From Verrucomicrobiota bacterium (GTDB taxonomy: Bacteria > Verrucomicrobiota > Verrucomicrobiia > Verrucomicrobiales > DEV007), in assembly GCA_002862135.1 (NCBI GenBank), contig PKCI01000014.1:1-33315 (forward strand): 33,315 bases of DNA. The letters run 5' to 3'. The number at the start of each line of letters is the position of its first letter. Position 1 is the stretch's first letter. A model generated the notes under the pieces. That model ran no database searches, was not told where the DNA came from, and saw only the letters and a list, made by a program, of their open reading frames with translations. Made by a program: the position numbers and the translations under genes. Below are positions 8,486-16,625 of this stretch, in pieces.

Positions 8486-9103
8486 GTGGAAATTGCCTGC
8501 CTCGATCTTGAAGGAGTCCTGATTCCTGAAATATGGATCAACTTTGCCCAGAAAACCGGTATCGACGAACTGCTCGTGACGACTCGTGATATCCCGGATT
8601 ATGACTTGCTGATGCAGCAGCGTCTAGACATCCTTAAGCAGCATGGCCTGAAGATCGAGGACATTAAGGAAGTGATCGACAGTCTCGGGCCGCTTGAAGG
8701 CGCCAAGGATTTTCTCGACTGGCTGAAGTCGGAATTCCAGGTGGTGATCTTGTCTGACACTTTTTACGAGTTCGCCGGTCCCCTGATGCGCCAGCTGGCT
8801 TTTCCAACCCTGTTCTGCCACAAGTTGGGGATCGCGGATGACGGCAGCGTGGAAGCCTATTACCTTCGCATGCCCGATCAGAAGCGTGAAGCGGTAAAGC
8901 GGTTTCACGAATTGAAGTTCCATGTGATCGCCGCCGGCGATTCTTACAATGACACGACGATGCTGAGCGAGGCAGACCGCGGTATTCTCTTTTGCCCACC
9001 GCGGAATGTGATCGATGAGTTCCCGCAGTTTCCGGTGGCCACGGACTACGAGCAGCTCAAAGCTGAGTTCATCGCGGCACGCGCCGGGATCCACAGGGAG
9101 TAG
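8486..9103 (+). CDS. thrH: ThrH-type bifunctional phosphoserine phosphatase / homoserine phosphotransferase
   Basis: This 205-residue HAD-superfamily enzyme closely resembles Pseudomonas ThrH, which dephosphorylates phosphoserine and can pass the phosphate to homoserine. Motif I is D7-L-E9-G-V (nucleophile D7, with Glu at the second position as in ThrH). The D-I-P-D-Y-D segment at 35-40 is family-typical. Motif II is S90-D-T, and motif IV is G-D-S-Y-N-D-T at 151-157. I set the start at GTG 8486 because V-E-I-A-C then aligns with the M-E-I-A-C start of ThrH and gives the same 205 residues. In-frame GTG codons at 8450 and 8462 are alternatives. No Shine-Dalgarno is visible. It converges on the QueD-family gene with a 10-bp gap. 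Confidence 0.88.
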   Translation: MEIACLDLEGVLIPEIWINFAQKTGIDELLVTTRDIPDYDLLMQQRLDILKQHGLKIEDIKEVIDSLGPLEGAKDFLDWLKSEFQVVILSDTFYEFAGPLMRQLAFPTLFCHKLGIADDGSVEAYYLRMPDQKREAVKRFHELKFHVIAAGDSYNDTTMLSEADRGILFCPPRNVIDEFPQFPVATDYEQLKAEFIAARAGIHRE

Positions 9104-9113
9104 CAGGAAGCGA

Positions 9114-9569
9114 TTACTCGGAGTACTCCGCCCACGAACTGGAAGTCTCCCAAAGCTTTATTGAAACCACCTTTACGGTATCGCGGAGGGAGAAATCTCC
9201 CGTTGGTTTTTTTCCATAGTCGCGGAGGGCTTGTTTGAGGTGGAGGTAAATATCGCGGGCAATGACCTCCGTAGTCGGGTCTTGTGAATCGTAGCCGATG
9301 ACGCGGTCACCGTAGCGCTCTTTGAAGATTCCGTAGGCGGGATCGTCGGTATTCATGCACATGGCGTGGTCAAACTGGTCGAGGAATTCGCCGAGGATGA
9401 GCTTGAGCACCTTGAAGTCACAGACCATCTCTCGCTCGTCGAGGTCAGTAGCCTCCAGAACGCATTCAACACGGCGCGTGTGTCCGTGCGGAAACTGACA
9501 CTTACCGGGGTGCTTGCTCAGCATGTGTCCGTTCTCGATCTCAAAGATTCTGCAAATGCGATAAGGCAT
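9114..9569 (-). CDS. queD: 6-carboxytetrahydropterin synthase / PTPS-family protein
   Basis: This 151-residue protein belongs to the 6-pyruvoyltetrahydropterin synthase fold. The zinc ligands are H15, H28 and H30 (H-G-H), the catalytic cysteine is C24, D67-H68 supply the Asp/His pair, and E141 near the C-terminus fits the pterin-anchoring Glu. In most bacteria this family is QueD, which makes 6-carboxytetrahydropterin from dihydroneopterin triphosphate for queuosine and other 7-deazaguanines. No other queuosine gene is nearby, so a different pterin product is possible. An AGAGGA stretch lies about 13 bases before the ATG, one of the better Shine-Dalgarno candidates in the window. Its 3' end almost abuts thrH. 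Confidence 0.82.
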   Translation of the reverse strand: MPYRICRIFEIENGHMLSKHPGKCQFPHGHTRRVECVLEATDLDEREMVCDFKVLKLILGEFLDQFDHAMCMNTDDPAYGIFKERYGDRVIGYDSQDPTTEVIARDIYLHLKQALRDYGKKPTGDFSLRDTVKVVSIKLWETSSSWAEYSE

Positions 9570-9855
9570 GATTTCTGTTCGTCCTCTGAAGGGGCGCGAA
9601 TGTCCGCGGTTACGGGGTAAAACGCAAGTGCTTCGGTGGCAAATATTGCTGTCTATTCTCGCGAAACGAAAAACCCACGTGGCTTGGGCTTTCGCAGGGG
9701 TAGGTAAGGGACTTCTGGAGATAGATCATTATCTCGCATATCGCTGTATGTGAAGGTGAATTTCTCGTTGAGATGGAATCCAATCCGGATCGATTTGTCG
9801 CGAAGAACCACGAGTCTATCGGTGCGGGGTCGGCGCTGTTGGTCGACTGATCCGA
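9570..9855. other. Intergenic gap between queD and the amidase gene
   Basis: This 286-bp gap has no convincing gene. On the minus strand, 9692-9669 reads as a short stem (CCCA/TGGG, extendable with weak pairs) followed by five T, a possible weak terminator for the amidase gene. On the plus strand, ATG 9773 to TGA 9850 encodes 25 residues. The frame is open back to about 9725 and reads protein-like near its end (G-A-G-S-A-L-L-V-D), so it may be a gene remnant. Confidence 0.4.
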
Positions 9856-11169
9856 TCAGCGGCGGGCCCGAAAGTAATTTACCAAGCCGGCTGTGATCCC
9901 GTCGGCATACTCCTGGTAAATGTTCTTCCGGTAAACGCCGTTGAACTCGCGCAGTCCGCTATATTCGCCAGCCTGGAGGCGGGCGTGCACTTCGCGATGG
10001 TTCATACAGTAGGGTTCAAAGAAGACGACCGGGCACATGAAAACCCGATTGGCGAGCAGGTTGCGGGCCCAGAGGATGTCGTTGCCATTGATCGACATGC
10101 CATTAGTGCCGTCGTAGGAGAACGAGGGAAGGCGGGTCTCAGACTTCATGGGACGGGTAATCGCGTCGGACAGCTCGACCTCTTCATAATAGACCCGCTG
10201 CAGGATGCGAAGAAGCATTTCAAAGCGAGTATCGTCCTCCTGAATTTCGCCACGGCTATAACAGCCATTGATGAGCAGGTGCAGGTGGTTGGGGCTTTGG
10301 AAGGAAGGGCGCCGCATATTCATCGGGCTGGCATTGAAATGGAGGCAGAGCGCGAGATCGGGTTTGAACTCGTCGTTGATCAGGTCGCTGCGCGCCCGAA
10401 TCTCACTCGAGATAGCGAACATGGCCTTGGCGGTGCTGGCGATGGCGCCGGATGACGGCACCTTGTTGCGGCTGATCAGGTAGGCTCTCGCTTCCTCGCC
10501 CAGTGTGTCGACTCGATCCGTGGTGACGGGGTAGTTGCCATCGCGGGTCAGGAGAACGACGGCGCCGAGAAGCGACAGATCACGCTTTAGGATATTGGCC
10601 ACAGCGAGTACCATTTCCCCTTCACGAACCTCAATAGTGTCCTGTCCAATGGTGAAATGGCGGTCGTCCCAGGTGACCCACTTTCCACCGATATGACCCG
10701 GGTCGATCGCGATGCAGACTCCTTCCAGCGGGCGGGTAGAGTTGGGCGGTAGATCGTCCATTTCCGTCGGCTTGCGCCAGAAACGTTTGGGGGTGGAGGA
10801 AATCAGGCTCTCGGTCTGGAAGCGCAGATCGTACCATCCTGCTGCCGGGTGGTTAGACTGTTTCAGGATAAGTGCGCGGTCTCGATCAATCCGAATCAGG
10901 TCGTGATACTCTTCCTCACCATTCCTGGCGTAGCAGTGATTGAGCAGGTAGGTGAACTCTTCGCGGGTGATTGTGTTTTGGTAGTCGTCGAGGGCTGACC
11001 AGTCTGGAATGCGTCCGAGGCGGGCGATGTAAGGGTTGGGGGCCTCAACTTCAGCGGTGAGTGAGGAATCGAAAGCGGCGGTAAGTCCAAGGATGATAGC
11101 AGCGACCAGACGTGGCCCGCAACGCGGATGCCGGTCTTCTTGGGGTAAAATCTGGCAGGATCCCTTCAA
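9856..11169 (-). CDS. Secreted N-acetylmuramoyl-L-alanine amidase (Amidase_3) with N-terminal extension
   Basis: This 437-residue protein has a likely signal peptide (basic start, hydrophobic 21-33, small residues before about 40). The catalytic domain starts near 150: I-A-I-D-P-G-H gives zinc ligand H159, E183 or E185 in E-V-R-E-G-E fits the second ligand, H277 lies in L-H-F-N-A-S, and E385 in F-F-E-P is the catalytic glutamate. Such enzymes cut the amide bond between MurNAc and the stem peptide of peptidoglycan. Residues 41-148 form an extra region that I do not recognise. Unlike E. coli AmiC there is no clear AMIN domain. The start at 11169 is 54 bp from the divergent ymdB start, so the two share a promoter region. 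Confidence 0.85.
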   Translation of the reverse strand: MKGSCQILPQEDRHPRCGPRLVAAIILGLTAAFDSSLTAEVEAPNPYIARLGRIPDWSALDDYQNTITREEFTYLLNHCYARNGEEEYHDLIRIDRDRALILKQSNHPAAGWYDLRFQTESLISSTPKRFWRKPTEMDDLPPNSTRPLEGVCIAIDPGHIGGKWVTWDDRHFTIGQDTIEVREGEMVLAVANILKRDLSLLGAVVLLTRDGNYPVTTDRVDTLGEEARAYLISRNKVPSSGAIASTAKAMFAISSEIRARSDLINDEFKPDLALCLHFNASPMNMRRPSFQSPNHLHLLINGCYSRGEIQEDDTRFEMLLRILQRVYYEEVELSDAITRPMKSETRLPSFSYDGTNGMSINGNDILWARNLLANRVFMCPVVFFEPYCMNHREVHARLQAGEYSGLREFNGVYRKNIYQEYADGITAGLVNYFRARR

Positions 11170-11223
11170 GTCGCTCGATTTTTTGGTTTCGCCCGTGCGA
11201 AAACCCGTGCAAATAACTGAAGC

Positions 11224-12027
11224 ATGCTGAGGATTTTATTTCTAGGAGATATCGTGGGAGAACCCGGTAGAAAGGCGGTGATTTCGCGTCTTAAGGTCAT
11301 TAAAAAAGAGGAAAACGTCGATTTCATCATCGCAAACGGTGAAAACGCGGCGGCTGGGCGAGGGATTACGCCGAAAATCGCAATTGACCTGATGAGAGCA
11401 GGGGTTGCTGTCATCACTTCGGGGGATCATATCTGGGATCAGCAGGAAATTGTGGAATTTATGGAAATAGAACCCCGCATGCTTCGCCCCATCAACTATC
11501 CGGAGGGCACGGTGGGGTTTGGCTCTATCGTCCTGGAAACATCGAAGGGGAAAGTCGGGGTGATCAATGCCCAAGGGCGCAGTTTCATGCAGCCACCACT
11601 GGAGAATCCCTTTCTTGCGGTGGAAGCGGAGGCTCACCGAATTCGGGAAGAAGAGGGCGCCAAGGTGATATTTCTCGATTTCCACGCCGAAACCACCAGC
11701 GAAAAGATCGCCATGGGGCGTTCAGTGGACGGTTTGGTGTCTGCTGTGGTGGGGACGCACACCCACGTGCAGACTGCGGATGAGCAGATTTTCCCGTCCG
11801 GAACCGCCTTTTTATGCGATGCGGGCATGTGTGGACCGCTCGAATCCGTTCTGGGGCGGGAGGTAGAGCCGATCATTGAACGCTTCAAAACCTCGACTCC
11901 ACGCAGGTTTCCCGTGGCTAAGGGGAGCGTGGGAATTCGCGGGGTTGTGGTCGATGTCGATGAAGCCACCGGGAAAGCGCTCGAAATCCGTCGATTTTCG
12001 GAGGATTTTAGGGGCGGAGAAGCCTGA
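11224..12027 (+). CDS. ymdB: TIGR00282/YmdB-family metallophosphoesterase
   Basis: This 267-residue cytoplasmic metallophosphoesterase matches the YmdB family, for which 2',3'-cyclic nucleotide phosphodiesterase activity is known in Bacillus. The binuclear metal site is visible: D9 in G-D-I-V-G, E40-N41 in N-G-E-N, D68-H69 in S-G-D-H-I-W-D, H154 in D-F-H-A-E, and H179 and H181 in T-H-T-H-V-Q. Length is exactly that expected. In Bacillus the enzyme affects the switch between motility and biofilm, but its role here is unknown. There is no Shine-Dalgarno before the ATG. It diverges from the amidase gene, and the tRNA-Thr/tuf transcription unit begins about 80 bp after its stop. Confidence 0.94.
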   Translation: MLRILFLGDIVGEPGRKAVISRLKVIKKEENVDFIIANGENAAAGRGITPKIAIDLMRAGVAVITSGDHIWDQQEIVEFMEIEPRMLRPINYPEGTVGFGSIVLETSKGKVGVINAQGRSFMQPPLENPFLAVEAEAHRIREEEGAKVIFLDFHAETTSEKIAMGRSVDGLVSAVVGTHTHVQTADEQIFPSGTAFLCDAGMCGPLESVLGREVEPIIERFKTSTPRRFPVAKGSVGIRGVVVDVDEATGKALEIRRFSEDFRGGEA

Positions 12028-12105
12028 TTCTATCGGAGTTTCGGGAGTTTGAGGCGGTTTTTCGAAAATCGGGACAAATTATTTGTACGAAACCGTAATA
12101 ATTTT

Positions 12106-12133
12106 TTGACAGATGCAGCTTGGAGAGTAGCTT
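12106..12133 (+). promoter_or_regulatory. Candidate strong promoter of the trnT-tuf-secE-nusG cluster
   Basis: A consensus TTGACA (12106-12111) follows an AT-rich stretch (about 12075-12105) that could act as an UP element. After 16 bp, TAGCTT (12128-12133) keeps the key T1, A2 and T6 of the -10 box and is followed by a GC-rich discriminator, as in stringently controlled promoters. The -10 match is weak overall. Confidence 0.5.
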
Positions 12134-12207
12134 TCGCGGCTTATTTTGCCGTATTGGTCTCAAATTTCCAAGCTCCGTCCCCAAAAAGGTCAGGTTGCTA
12201 GGAGCTT

Positions 12208-12224
12208 TTTGCCTTTTCGGCAAA
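12208..12224 (+). other. Hairpin in the leader before tRNA-Thr
   Basis: TTTGCC (12208-12213) and GGCAAA (12219-12224) form a 6-bp stem with a TTTTC loop, about 55 bases upstream of the tRNA. It may guide 5' processing. The rest of the 252-bp gap after ymdB shows no gene. Confidence 0.4.
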
Positions 12225-12279
12225 CCTTGGCTACCTGAGTTGCGGGATCGAAAGTCCTTCAGGCTTTGGGTGCTGAAAG

Positions 12280-12354
<75 letters not shown>

Positions 12355-12486
12355 TCCGGGTAGCAGGAAAGCAAGAAATAAAATCAACGAGACGAACACG
12401 CAGAGCGAATCGTAGCGGTAGCTTACAAATTCTGTCGCTGGGTGATCAACCTTTGAGACAAAAAACAACAAAACAACCAAACGACA

Positions 12487-13671
12487 ATGGCTAAAGAATC
12501 ATTTGAACGTAACAAGCCGCACGTGAACGTGGGTACGATTGGTCACGTTGACCACGGCAAAACCACGCTGACTGCTGCTATCACCACCACTCTTGCTGAT
12601 AAGGGATTTGCTGAAAAGCGTGCCTACGACGAAATCGACGGCGCACCCGAAGAGCGCGAACGTGGTATCACAATTTCTACAGCACACGTCGAGTATGAGA
12701 CCGAAAATCGTCACTACGCTCACGTTGACTGCCCCGGGCACGCCGATTATGTGAAAAATATGATTACCGGTGCTGCCCAGATGGACGGCGCTATTCTCGT
12801 TTGTTCCGCTGCTGACGGCCCTATGCCCCAGACTCGCGAGCACATTCTCCTGGCCCGTCAGGTTGGTGTTCCGGCGATTGTGGTCTTCTTGAACAAGGTT
12901 GACCAAGTTGATGACGAAGAGCTTCTCGACCTTGTTGAGATGGAGGTTCGTGAGCTTCTCAGTTCTTACGAGTTTCCTGGTGATGACATTCCGATCGTCC
13001 GTGGTTCTGCTCTCAAGGCTCTCGAAGGTGACGCCGGCCATCAAGAGAACATCATGAAGCTTATGGAAGCTGTTGATGAATACATTCCGCTTCCCGAGCG
13101 TCCTGTTGACCAGGACTTCCTTATGCCGATCGAGGATGTGTTCTCCATCGAAGGTCGTGGTACCGTTGCTACCGGTCGTGTTGAGCGCGGTATCATTAAG
13201 AAGATGGAAGAGGTTGAAATCGTAGGGATCCGCGACACTCAGAAGACTACTGTCACTGACATTGAAATGTTCCGTAAGCTTCTCGACGAAGGTCAGGCTG
13301 GCGACAATGTCGGAATTCTGGTCCGTGGTCTGAAGAAGGATGAAATCGAGCGTGGGCAGGTTATTGCCAAGCCTGGCACCATCACTCCTCACAAAAAATT
13401 TACTGCTGAAGTTTACGTTCTCAGTAAGGATGAAGGTGGCCGTCACACGCCTTTCTTCAACAACTACCGGCCTCAGTTCTACTTCCGTACGACTGATGTG
13501 ACCGGTTCCGTCAGTCTTCCTGACGGTGTTGAAATGGTGATGCCCGGCGATAACGTTTCCATTACGGTCGAGCTTATCACTCCGATTGCTATGGAGAAGA
13601 CTATCCGTTTCGCTATCCGCGAAGGCGGACGCACCGTTGGAGCCGGTCGTGTTGCTGACATCCTCGACTAA
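12487..13671 (+). CDS. tuf: Elongation factor Tu
   Basis: This 394-residue GTPase brings aminoacyl-tRNA to the ribosomal A site. The P-loop G-H-V-D-H-G-K-T is at 19-26, the switch I segment E-R-E-R-G-I-T-I is complete, D-C-P-G-H (81-85) carries the catalytic H85, and N-K-V-D is at 136-139. Domains 2 and 3 are complete through the C-terminal G-A-G-R-V segment. Codon use is strongly biased, as expected for a very abundant protein. The A/C-rich sequence before ATG 12487 contains no Shine-Dalgarno. It sits between tRNA-Thr and tRNA-Trp and precedes secE-nusG. Another tuf copy elsewhere in the genome cannot be excluded. Confidence 0.99.
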   Translation: MAKESFERNKPHVNVGTIGHVDHGKTTLTAAITTTLADKGFAEKRAYDEIDGAPEERERGITISTAHVEYETENRHYAHVDCPGHADYVKNMITGAAQMDGAILVCSAADGPMPQTREHILLARQVGVPAIVVFLNKVDQVDDEELLDLVEMEVRELLSSYEFPGDDIPIVRGSALKALEGDAGHQENIMKLMEAVDEYIPLPERPVDQDFLMPIEDVFSIEGRGTVATGRVERGIIKKMEEVEIVGIRDTQKTTVTDIEMFRKLLDEGQAGDNVGILVRGLKKDEIERGQVIAKPGTITPHKKFTAEVYVLSKDEGGRHTPFFNNYRPQFYFRTTDVTGSVSLPDGVEMVMPGDNVSITVELITPIAMEKTIRFAIREGGRTVGAGRVADILD

Positions 13672-13695
13672 AAAACGTTGGTTTTTAGTCCTCCT

Positions 13696-13715
13696 CCGGG
13701 TCGGAAGCGACCCGG
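13696..13715 (+). other. Hairpin just after tuf
   Basis: CCGGGTC (13696-13702) and GACCCGG (13709-13715) form a perfect 7-bp stem with loop GGAAGC, extended by one T-A pair. No T-run follows. It may stabilise the tuf 3' end or be a processing site. Confidence 0.5.
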
Positions 13716-13733
13716 AAGACGGAACCAAAATTT

Positions 13734-13769
13734 AGGGGAGGGGACCCGAGTTGATCGGCTCCCCTCTTT
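13734..13769 (+). terminator. Candidate terminator/attenuator between tuf and tRNA-Trp
   Basis: AGGGGAG (13734-13740) pairs with CTCCCCT (13759-13765). A 5-base bulge leads to an inner CCGA/TCGG stem with a GTTGA loop, and CTTT follows. The stem is strong but the T-run is short, so partial termination after tuf is the likeliest role, lowering expression of the downstream genes relative to EF-Tu. Confidence 0.5.
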
Positions 13770-13797
13770 CCGCCAGTAAGTGGAAAATATTTTCAAG

Positions 13798-13873
13798 AGG
13801 GTAGTAGCTCAATTGGTAGAGTAGCGGTCTCCAAAACCGTTGGTTCCGAGTTCGAGTCTCGGCTGCCCTGCCA
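13798..13873 (+). tRNA. tRNA-Trp, anticodon CCA
   Basis: The acceptor stem AGGGTAG pairs with CTGCCCT with one G-T pair. The anticodon stem closes the loop CTCCAAA with anticodon CCA at 13831-13833. The T arm carries GTTCGAGTC, and the 3' CCA is encoded at 13871-13873. It lies 27 bp before secE, the usual trnW-secE-nusG arrangement. Confidence 0.97.
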
Positions 13874-13900
13874 CTTCCTTCCGAAACAAGAAAAATTCAG

Positions 13901-14113
13901 ATGAAGTTGGGAAAATACATCGGTGAAGTTCGCACTGAGCTGAAGAAGGCAACCTGGCCTTGGGATCCCAAGGAAAAGGGCCTCAAGAAATACAAGCAAC
14001 TCATTGATTCCACCATTGTCGTGTTGATTGCCATGGTGCTCCTCGGTGCTTACGTCGCCACGATTGATTTCGCGATGCGCGAATTCATGATTTTCCTGAC
14101 CACTGGATTTTAG
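13901..14113 (+). CDS. secE: Preprotein translocase subunit SecE
   Basis: This 70-residue protein is the short, single-helix form of SecE, the clamp of the SecYEG translocon in the inner membrane. The amphipathic N-terminal part contains the conserved E-L-K-K-A-T-W-P motif (13-20), followed by one transmembrane helix (about 36-56). There is no Shine-Dalgarno before ATG 13901. It is directly followed by nusG (41-bp gap), as in most bacteria. Confidence 0.96.
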   Translation: MKLGKYIGEVRTELKKATWPWDPKEKGLKKYKQLIDSTIVVLIAMVLLGAYVATIDFAMREFMIFLTTGF

Positions 14114-14154
14114 CCCGTTGTTTCTTGCTGGCACACTTTTAATCGATTTTTCTG

Positions 14155-14724
14155 ATGCCGACCATCCCTGCACCTAGCGACCAGTGGTATGTGGTTCACG
14201 TTCTCTCCGGACAGGAGTTGAAAGTGCGCGACAGTATCGAGCGCCGTATTGAAGCGGAGGAAATGAGTGATCTCATCTATGAGGTGCTTGTTCCGCAGGA
14301 GCGAGTGTCCGAGGTCAAGGCCGGTCAAAAGCGTGAGGCGAATCGTAAATTCTTCCCGGGTTACATTATCATCAACATGCACTTGTTGCACGAGGATAAC
14401 ACCCTGGTCGACCGCACCTGGTATTTCATTCAAGAGACCGACGGTGTCATTAACTTTGCCGGCACGAAAGATCACCCAATGCCAATGCCCAATCAAGAAG
14501 TTGAGGGCATGCTTGCGCAGATTAAAGAGCGCGAGGGCAGCATTAAGCCTGCTGTGGCATATGAAGTGAGTGATACGGTGGTGGTGTCCGACGGTCCTTT
14601 CCAGGGTCAAACGGGTATTATTGCTGAGGTGAACGAAGATAAGGGGGAACTCATGGTTTCTGTGAATATCTTCGGACGCGAAACTCTGGTGCCTCTTGAA
14701 TACTGGCAGGTAGAAATTGGATAA
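14155..14724 (+). CDS. nusG: Transcription termination/antitermination factor NusG
   Basis: This 189-residue protein binds the RNA polymerase clamp, suppresses pausing and links polymerase to Rho or the ribosome. The N-terminal NGN domain starts with Q-W-Y-V-V-H-V-L-S-G-Q-E and includes F-F-P-G-Y (66-70). The C-terminal KOW domain reads V-S-D-G-P-F-x-G-x-x-G, followed by the F-G-R-E-T strand and a final V-P-L-E-Y. Length is standard. It lies between secE and rplK, 65 bp before rplK, in the canonical order. Confidence 0.97.
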   Translation: MPTIPAPSDQWYVVHVLSGQELKVRDSIERRIEAEEMSDLIYEVLVPQERVSEVKAGQKREANRKFFPGYIIINMHLLHEDNTLVDRTWYFIQETDGVINFAGTKDHPMPMPNQEVEGMLAQIKEREGSIKPAVAYEVSDTVVVSDGPFQGQTGIIAEVNEDKGELMVSVNIFGRETLVPLEYWQVEIG

Positions 14725-14741
14725 TTTGAGAAGATGCTTGG

Positions 14742-14757
14742 TCCCGCTGCGGCGGGA
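14742..14757 (+). promoter_or_regulatory. Hairpin in the rplK leader, possible L1 control site
   Basis: TCCCGC (14742-14747) and GCGGGA (14752-14757) form a perfect 6-bp stem with loop TGCG, 32 bases before rplK. In many bacteria L1 represses rplK-rplA translation by binding a leader structure here. The L1-specific internal loop is not clear, so the role is only suggested by position. Confidence 0.4.
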
Positions 14758-14789
14758 TAACTAATACACGATTTAAACAAAGCAGAACG

Positions 14790-15215
14790 ATGGCTAAGGA
14801 AGTAGTACAACAGTTGAAATTGCAGATCCAGGCAGGTCAGGCGAATCCGTCTCCTCCTGTTGGTCCGGCGCTCGGTCAGGCCGGCGTCAATATCATGGAA
14901 TTCTGTAAAGCATTTAACGCTGAAACTCAGCAGAGTGCCGGAGACCTTCTCCCGGTTGTGATCAGTGTCTATCAGGACAAGAGTTTCAGCTTCGTATGCA
15001 AGAAGCCGCCGGCAGCCGTGCTCTTGAAGAAGGCGGCCAACATTGCCTCTGGGTCCGGTGAGCCTCACAAGGTTAAGGTGGGCACGCTCTCCAAGGCAAA
15101 ACTCATTGAAGTTGCCAAGCAGAAGATGGACGACCTCAACACTGACGACGAAGAGATGGCTTGCCGTATCCTTGCCGGCACCGCCCGCCAGATGGGCCTT
15201 GAGATCGTAGATTAA
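14790..15215 (+). CDS. rplK: 50S ribosomal protein L11
   Basis: This 141-residue protein forms the base of the GTPase-associated stalk with L10 and L12 and is needed for the stringent response. The N-terminal lobe has [20 protein letters not shown]. The C-terminal RNA-binding domain ends with the A-G-T-A-R-x-M-G segment. Length is standard. It is the first gene of the rplKAJL-rpoBC series and has no Shine-Dalgarno. Confidence 0.98.
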   Translation: MAKEVVQQLKLQIQAGQANPSPPVGPALGQAGVNIMEFCKAFNAETQQSAGDLLPVVISVYQDKSFSFVCKKPPAAVLLKKAANIASGSGEPHKVKVGTLSKAKLIEVAKQKMDDLNTDDEEMACRILAGTARQMGLEIVD

Positions 15216-15280
15216 TTTTTTGGATAATAATCCTTAACGCAGGAGGGCTTCTTCAGCCCATTTGCACTGCACCCTGAAAC

Positions 15281-15976
15281 ATGGCTAAAAAAAGAAGTAA
15301 AAGATACCAGAAAGCCGCCGAATTGGTGGACGCAGAAAAGGTCTACTCGATCGAGGATGCTGTTTCTCTTGTGAAGCAGTTCCCCTCCCCAAAATTCGAT
15401 CAGACCGTCACCCTTACATTCCGCATGGGTGTTGATCCCCGCCAGTCGGATCAAATGGTTCGCGGATCCTGCCCTCTGCCTAATGGAAGCGGTAAGGACG
15501 TGAAAGTGCTTGTTTTTGCCGAAGGCGAAGCAGCAACTGAAGCTAAGAACGCCGGTGCTGAGCACGTCGGTTATGAGGCTCTGCTTAAAGAAGTGCAGGG
15601 CGGCATGATGGACTTTGATGCGGTTATCGCGACTCCGGCTGCGATGTCTGAGGTTCGTAAGCTTGGCAGGCAGCTCGGCCCCCGCGGTCTGATGCCTAAT
15701 CCGAAGACTGGGACGGTGACTGATGACACAGCTGCGGCAGTGAAGGCTGTCAAAGCCGGTAAGATTGATTTTAAGCTCGATAAGAATGGCAACATTTCCG
15801 TTCCGATCGGTAAAGCTTCGTTCGAAGAGGGGGCTCTTGTTGAAAATGGGCGCGCTGTTATCGATGCGATTTCAAGTGCTCGCCCGGCTTCGGCAAAAGG
15901 CGTGTTTCTCGTGAATGGGGCTATGACCGCAACCATGAGCCCCGGCGTAACCATAGATGTCTCTCCCTGGGGTTGA
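15281..15976 (+). CDS. rplA: 50S ribosomal protein L1
   Basis: This 231-residue protein forms the L1 stalk that moves with E-site tRNA, and in many bacteria it represses the rplK-rplA mRNA. The conserved R[16 protein letters not shown] segment is complete, as are the N-terminal K-R-Y-x-K-A and the late S-x-x-R-P-x-x-A-K-G segment. A GGAGGG occurs about 34 bases before the ATG, too far to serve as the ribosome binding site. The gap to rplK is 65 bp. Confidence 0.98.
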   Translation: MAKKRSKRYQKAAELVDAEKVYSIEDAVSLVKQFPSPKFDQTVTLTFRMGVDPRQSDQMVRGSCPLPNGSGKDVKVLVFAEGEAATEAKNAGAEHVGYEALLKEVQGGMMDFDAVIATPAAMSEVRKLGRQLGPRGLMPNPKTGTVTDDTAAAVKAVKAGKIDFKLDKNGNISVPIGKASFEEGALVENGRAVIDAISSARPASAKGVFLVNGAMTATMSPGVTIDVSPWG

Positions 15977-16018
15977 TCGCAATAACCTGAACAAACAACA
16001 TTTCACCCAGTTATACCG

Positions 16019-16534
16019 ATGAAAGAAGTCAAACAGGTCATTATCGATCAGATCCTCGACCAAATTAACGCATCTCCTTTCCTTCTTGTTACCGATTATG
16101 GTGGCATGACGGTTCCTCAGTTTGAAGCTCTCCGAAAGGAGCTCAAATCAAGTGGCGCCAAATTCCAAGTCGCCAAGAATTCTTTTGTAAAACGCGCTGC
16201 AAATTCGGCTGACTACCCCGACGGTCTCGGAGAATTCCTCAGTGGCCAAACCGCAGTCGTGACCGGTGAGTCCGACGTCTGTGCTGCTGCTAAGGTGCTT
16301 AAGACTTTTAACAAAGAGAATGGCGTTCCGGCCACCCGTGGGGGTGTTCTGGATGGCGAGCTCCTCGACGAAGGTAAGATTAAGGCTCTTGCGGATCTTC
16401 CTGCCAAGGAAGTTCTCTACGCCCAGCTACTTGGTGTCCTAAGTCAGCCTGCGACCCAACTCGCAACTGTGCTCGACCAGCCTGGTGCTTCTCTTGCTCG
16501 TGTTCTCCAGGCAAAAGCCGACAAAGGAGAGTAA
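16019..16534 (+). CDS. rplJ: 50S ribosomal protein L10
   Basis: This 171-residue protein anchors L7/L12 dimers to the ribosome stalk. The N-terminal RNA-binding domain includes T-D-Y-G-G-M-T and a K-x-x-x-A-K-N-S-F segment. The C-terminal helix for L12 binding ends the protein (A-T-Q-L-A-T-V-L, A-R-V-L-Q-A). The gap to rplA is only 42 bp, too short for the large L10 autoregulatory leader of E. coli, so control may act elsewhere. Confidence 0.97.
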   Translation: MKEVKQVIIDQILDQINASPFLLVTDYGGMTVPQFEALRKELKSSGAKFQVAKNSFVKRAANSADYPDGLGEFLSGQTAVVTGESDVCAAAKVLKTFNKENGVPATRGGVLDGELLDEGKIKALADLPAKEVLYAQLLGVLSQPATQLATVLDQPGASLARVLQAKADKGE

Positions 16535-16609
16535 TTCAACATTTAGAACAATTTTGGTGTCACAAGTGAGGCACTGAAAACCAAAAAACAAAACCGGGTT
16601 CCTTGCCGA

Positions 16610-16625
16610 GTGCTGAGCGCAGCAC
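16610..16625 (+). other. Hairpin in the rplJ-rplL gap
   Basis: GTGCTG (16610-16615) and CAGCAC (16620-16625) form a perfect 6-bp stem with an AGCG loop, followed by CTTAATTTT. The adjacent GCCGA (16605-16609) could pair with TCGGC (16651-16655), enclosing the first stem. It lies 47 bases before rplL in a 138-bp gap that holds no gene. Confidence 0.5.

Noticed and set aside
12499-13728. 409-codon open frame antisense to tuf
   Set aside because: It mirrors the strong codon bias of tuf on the other strand, has no family similarity and no start signal.
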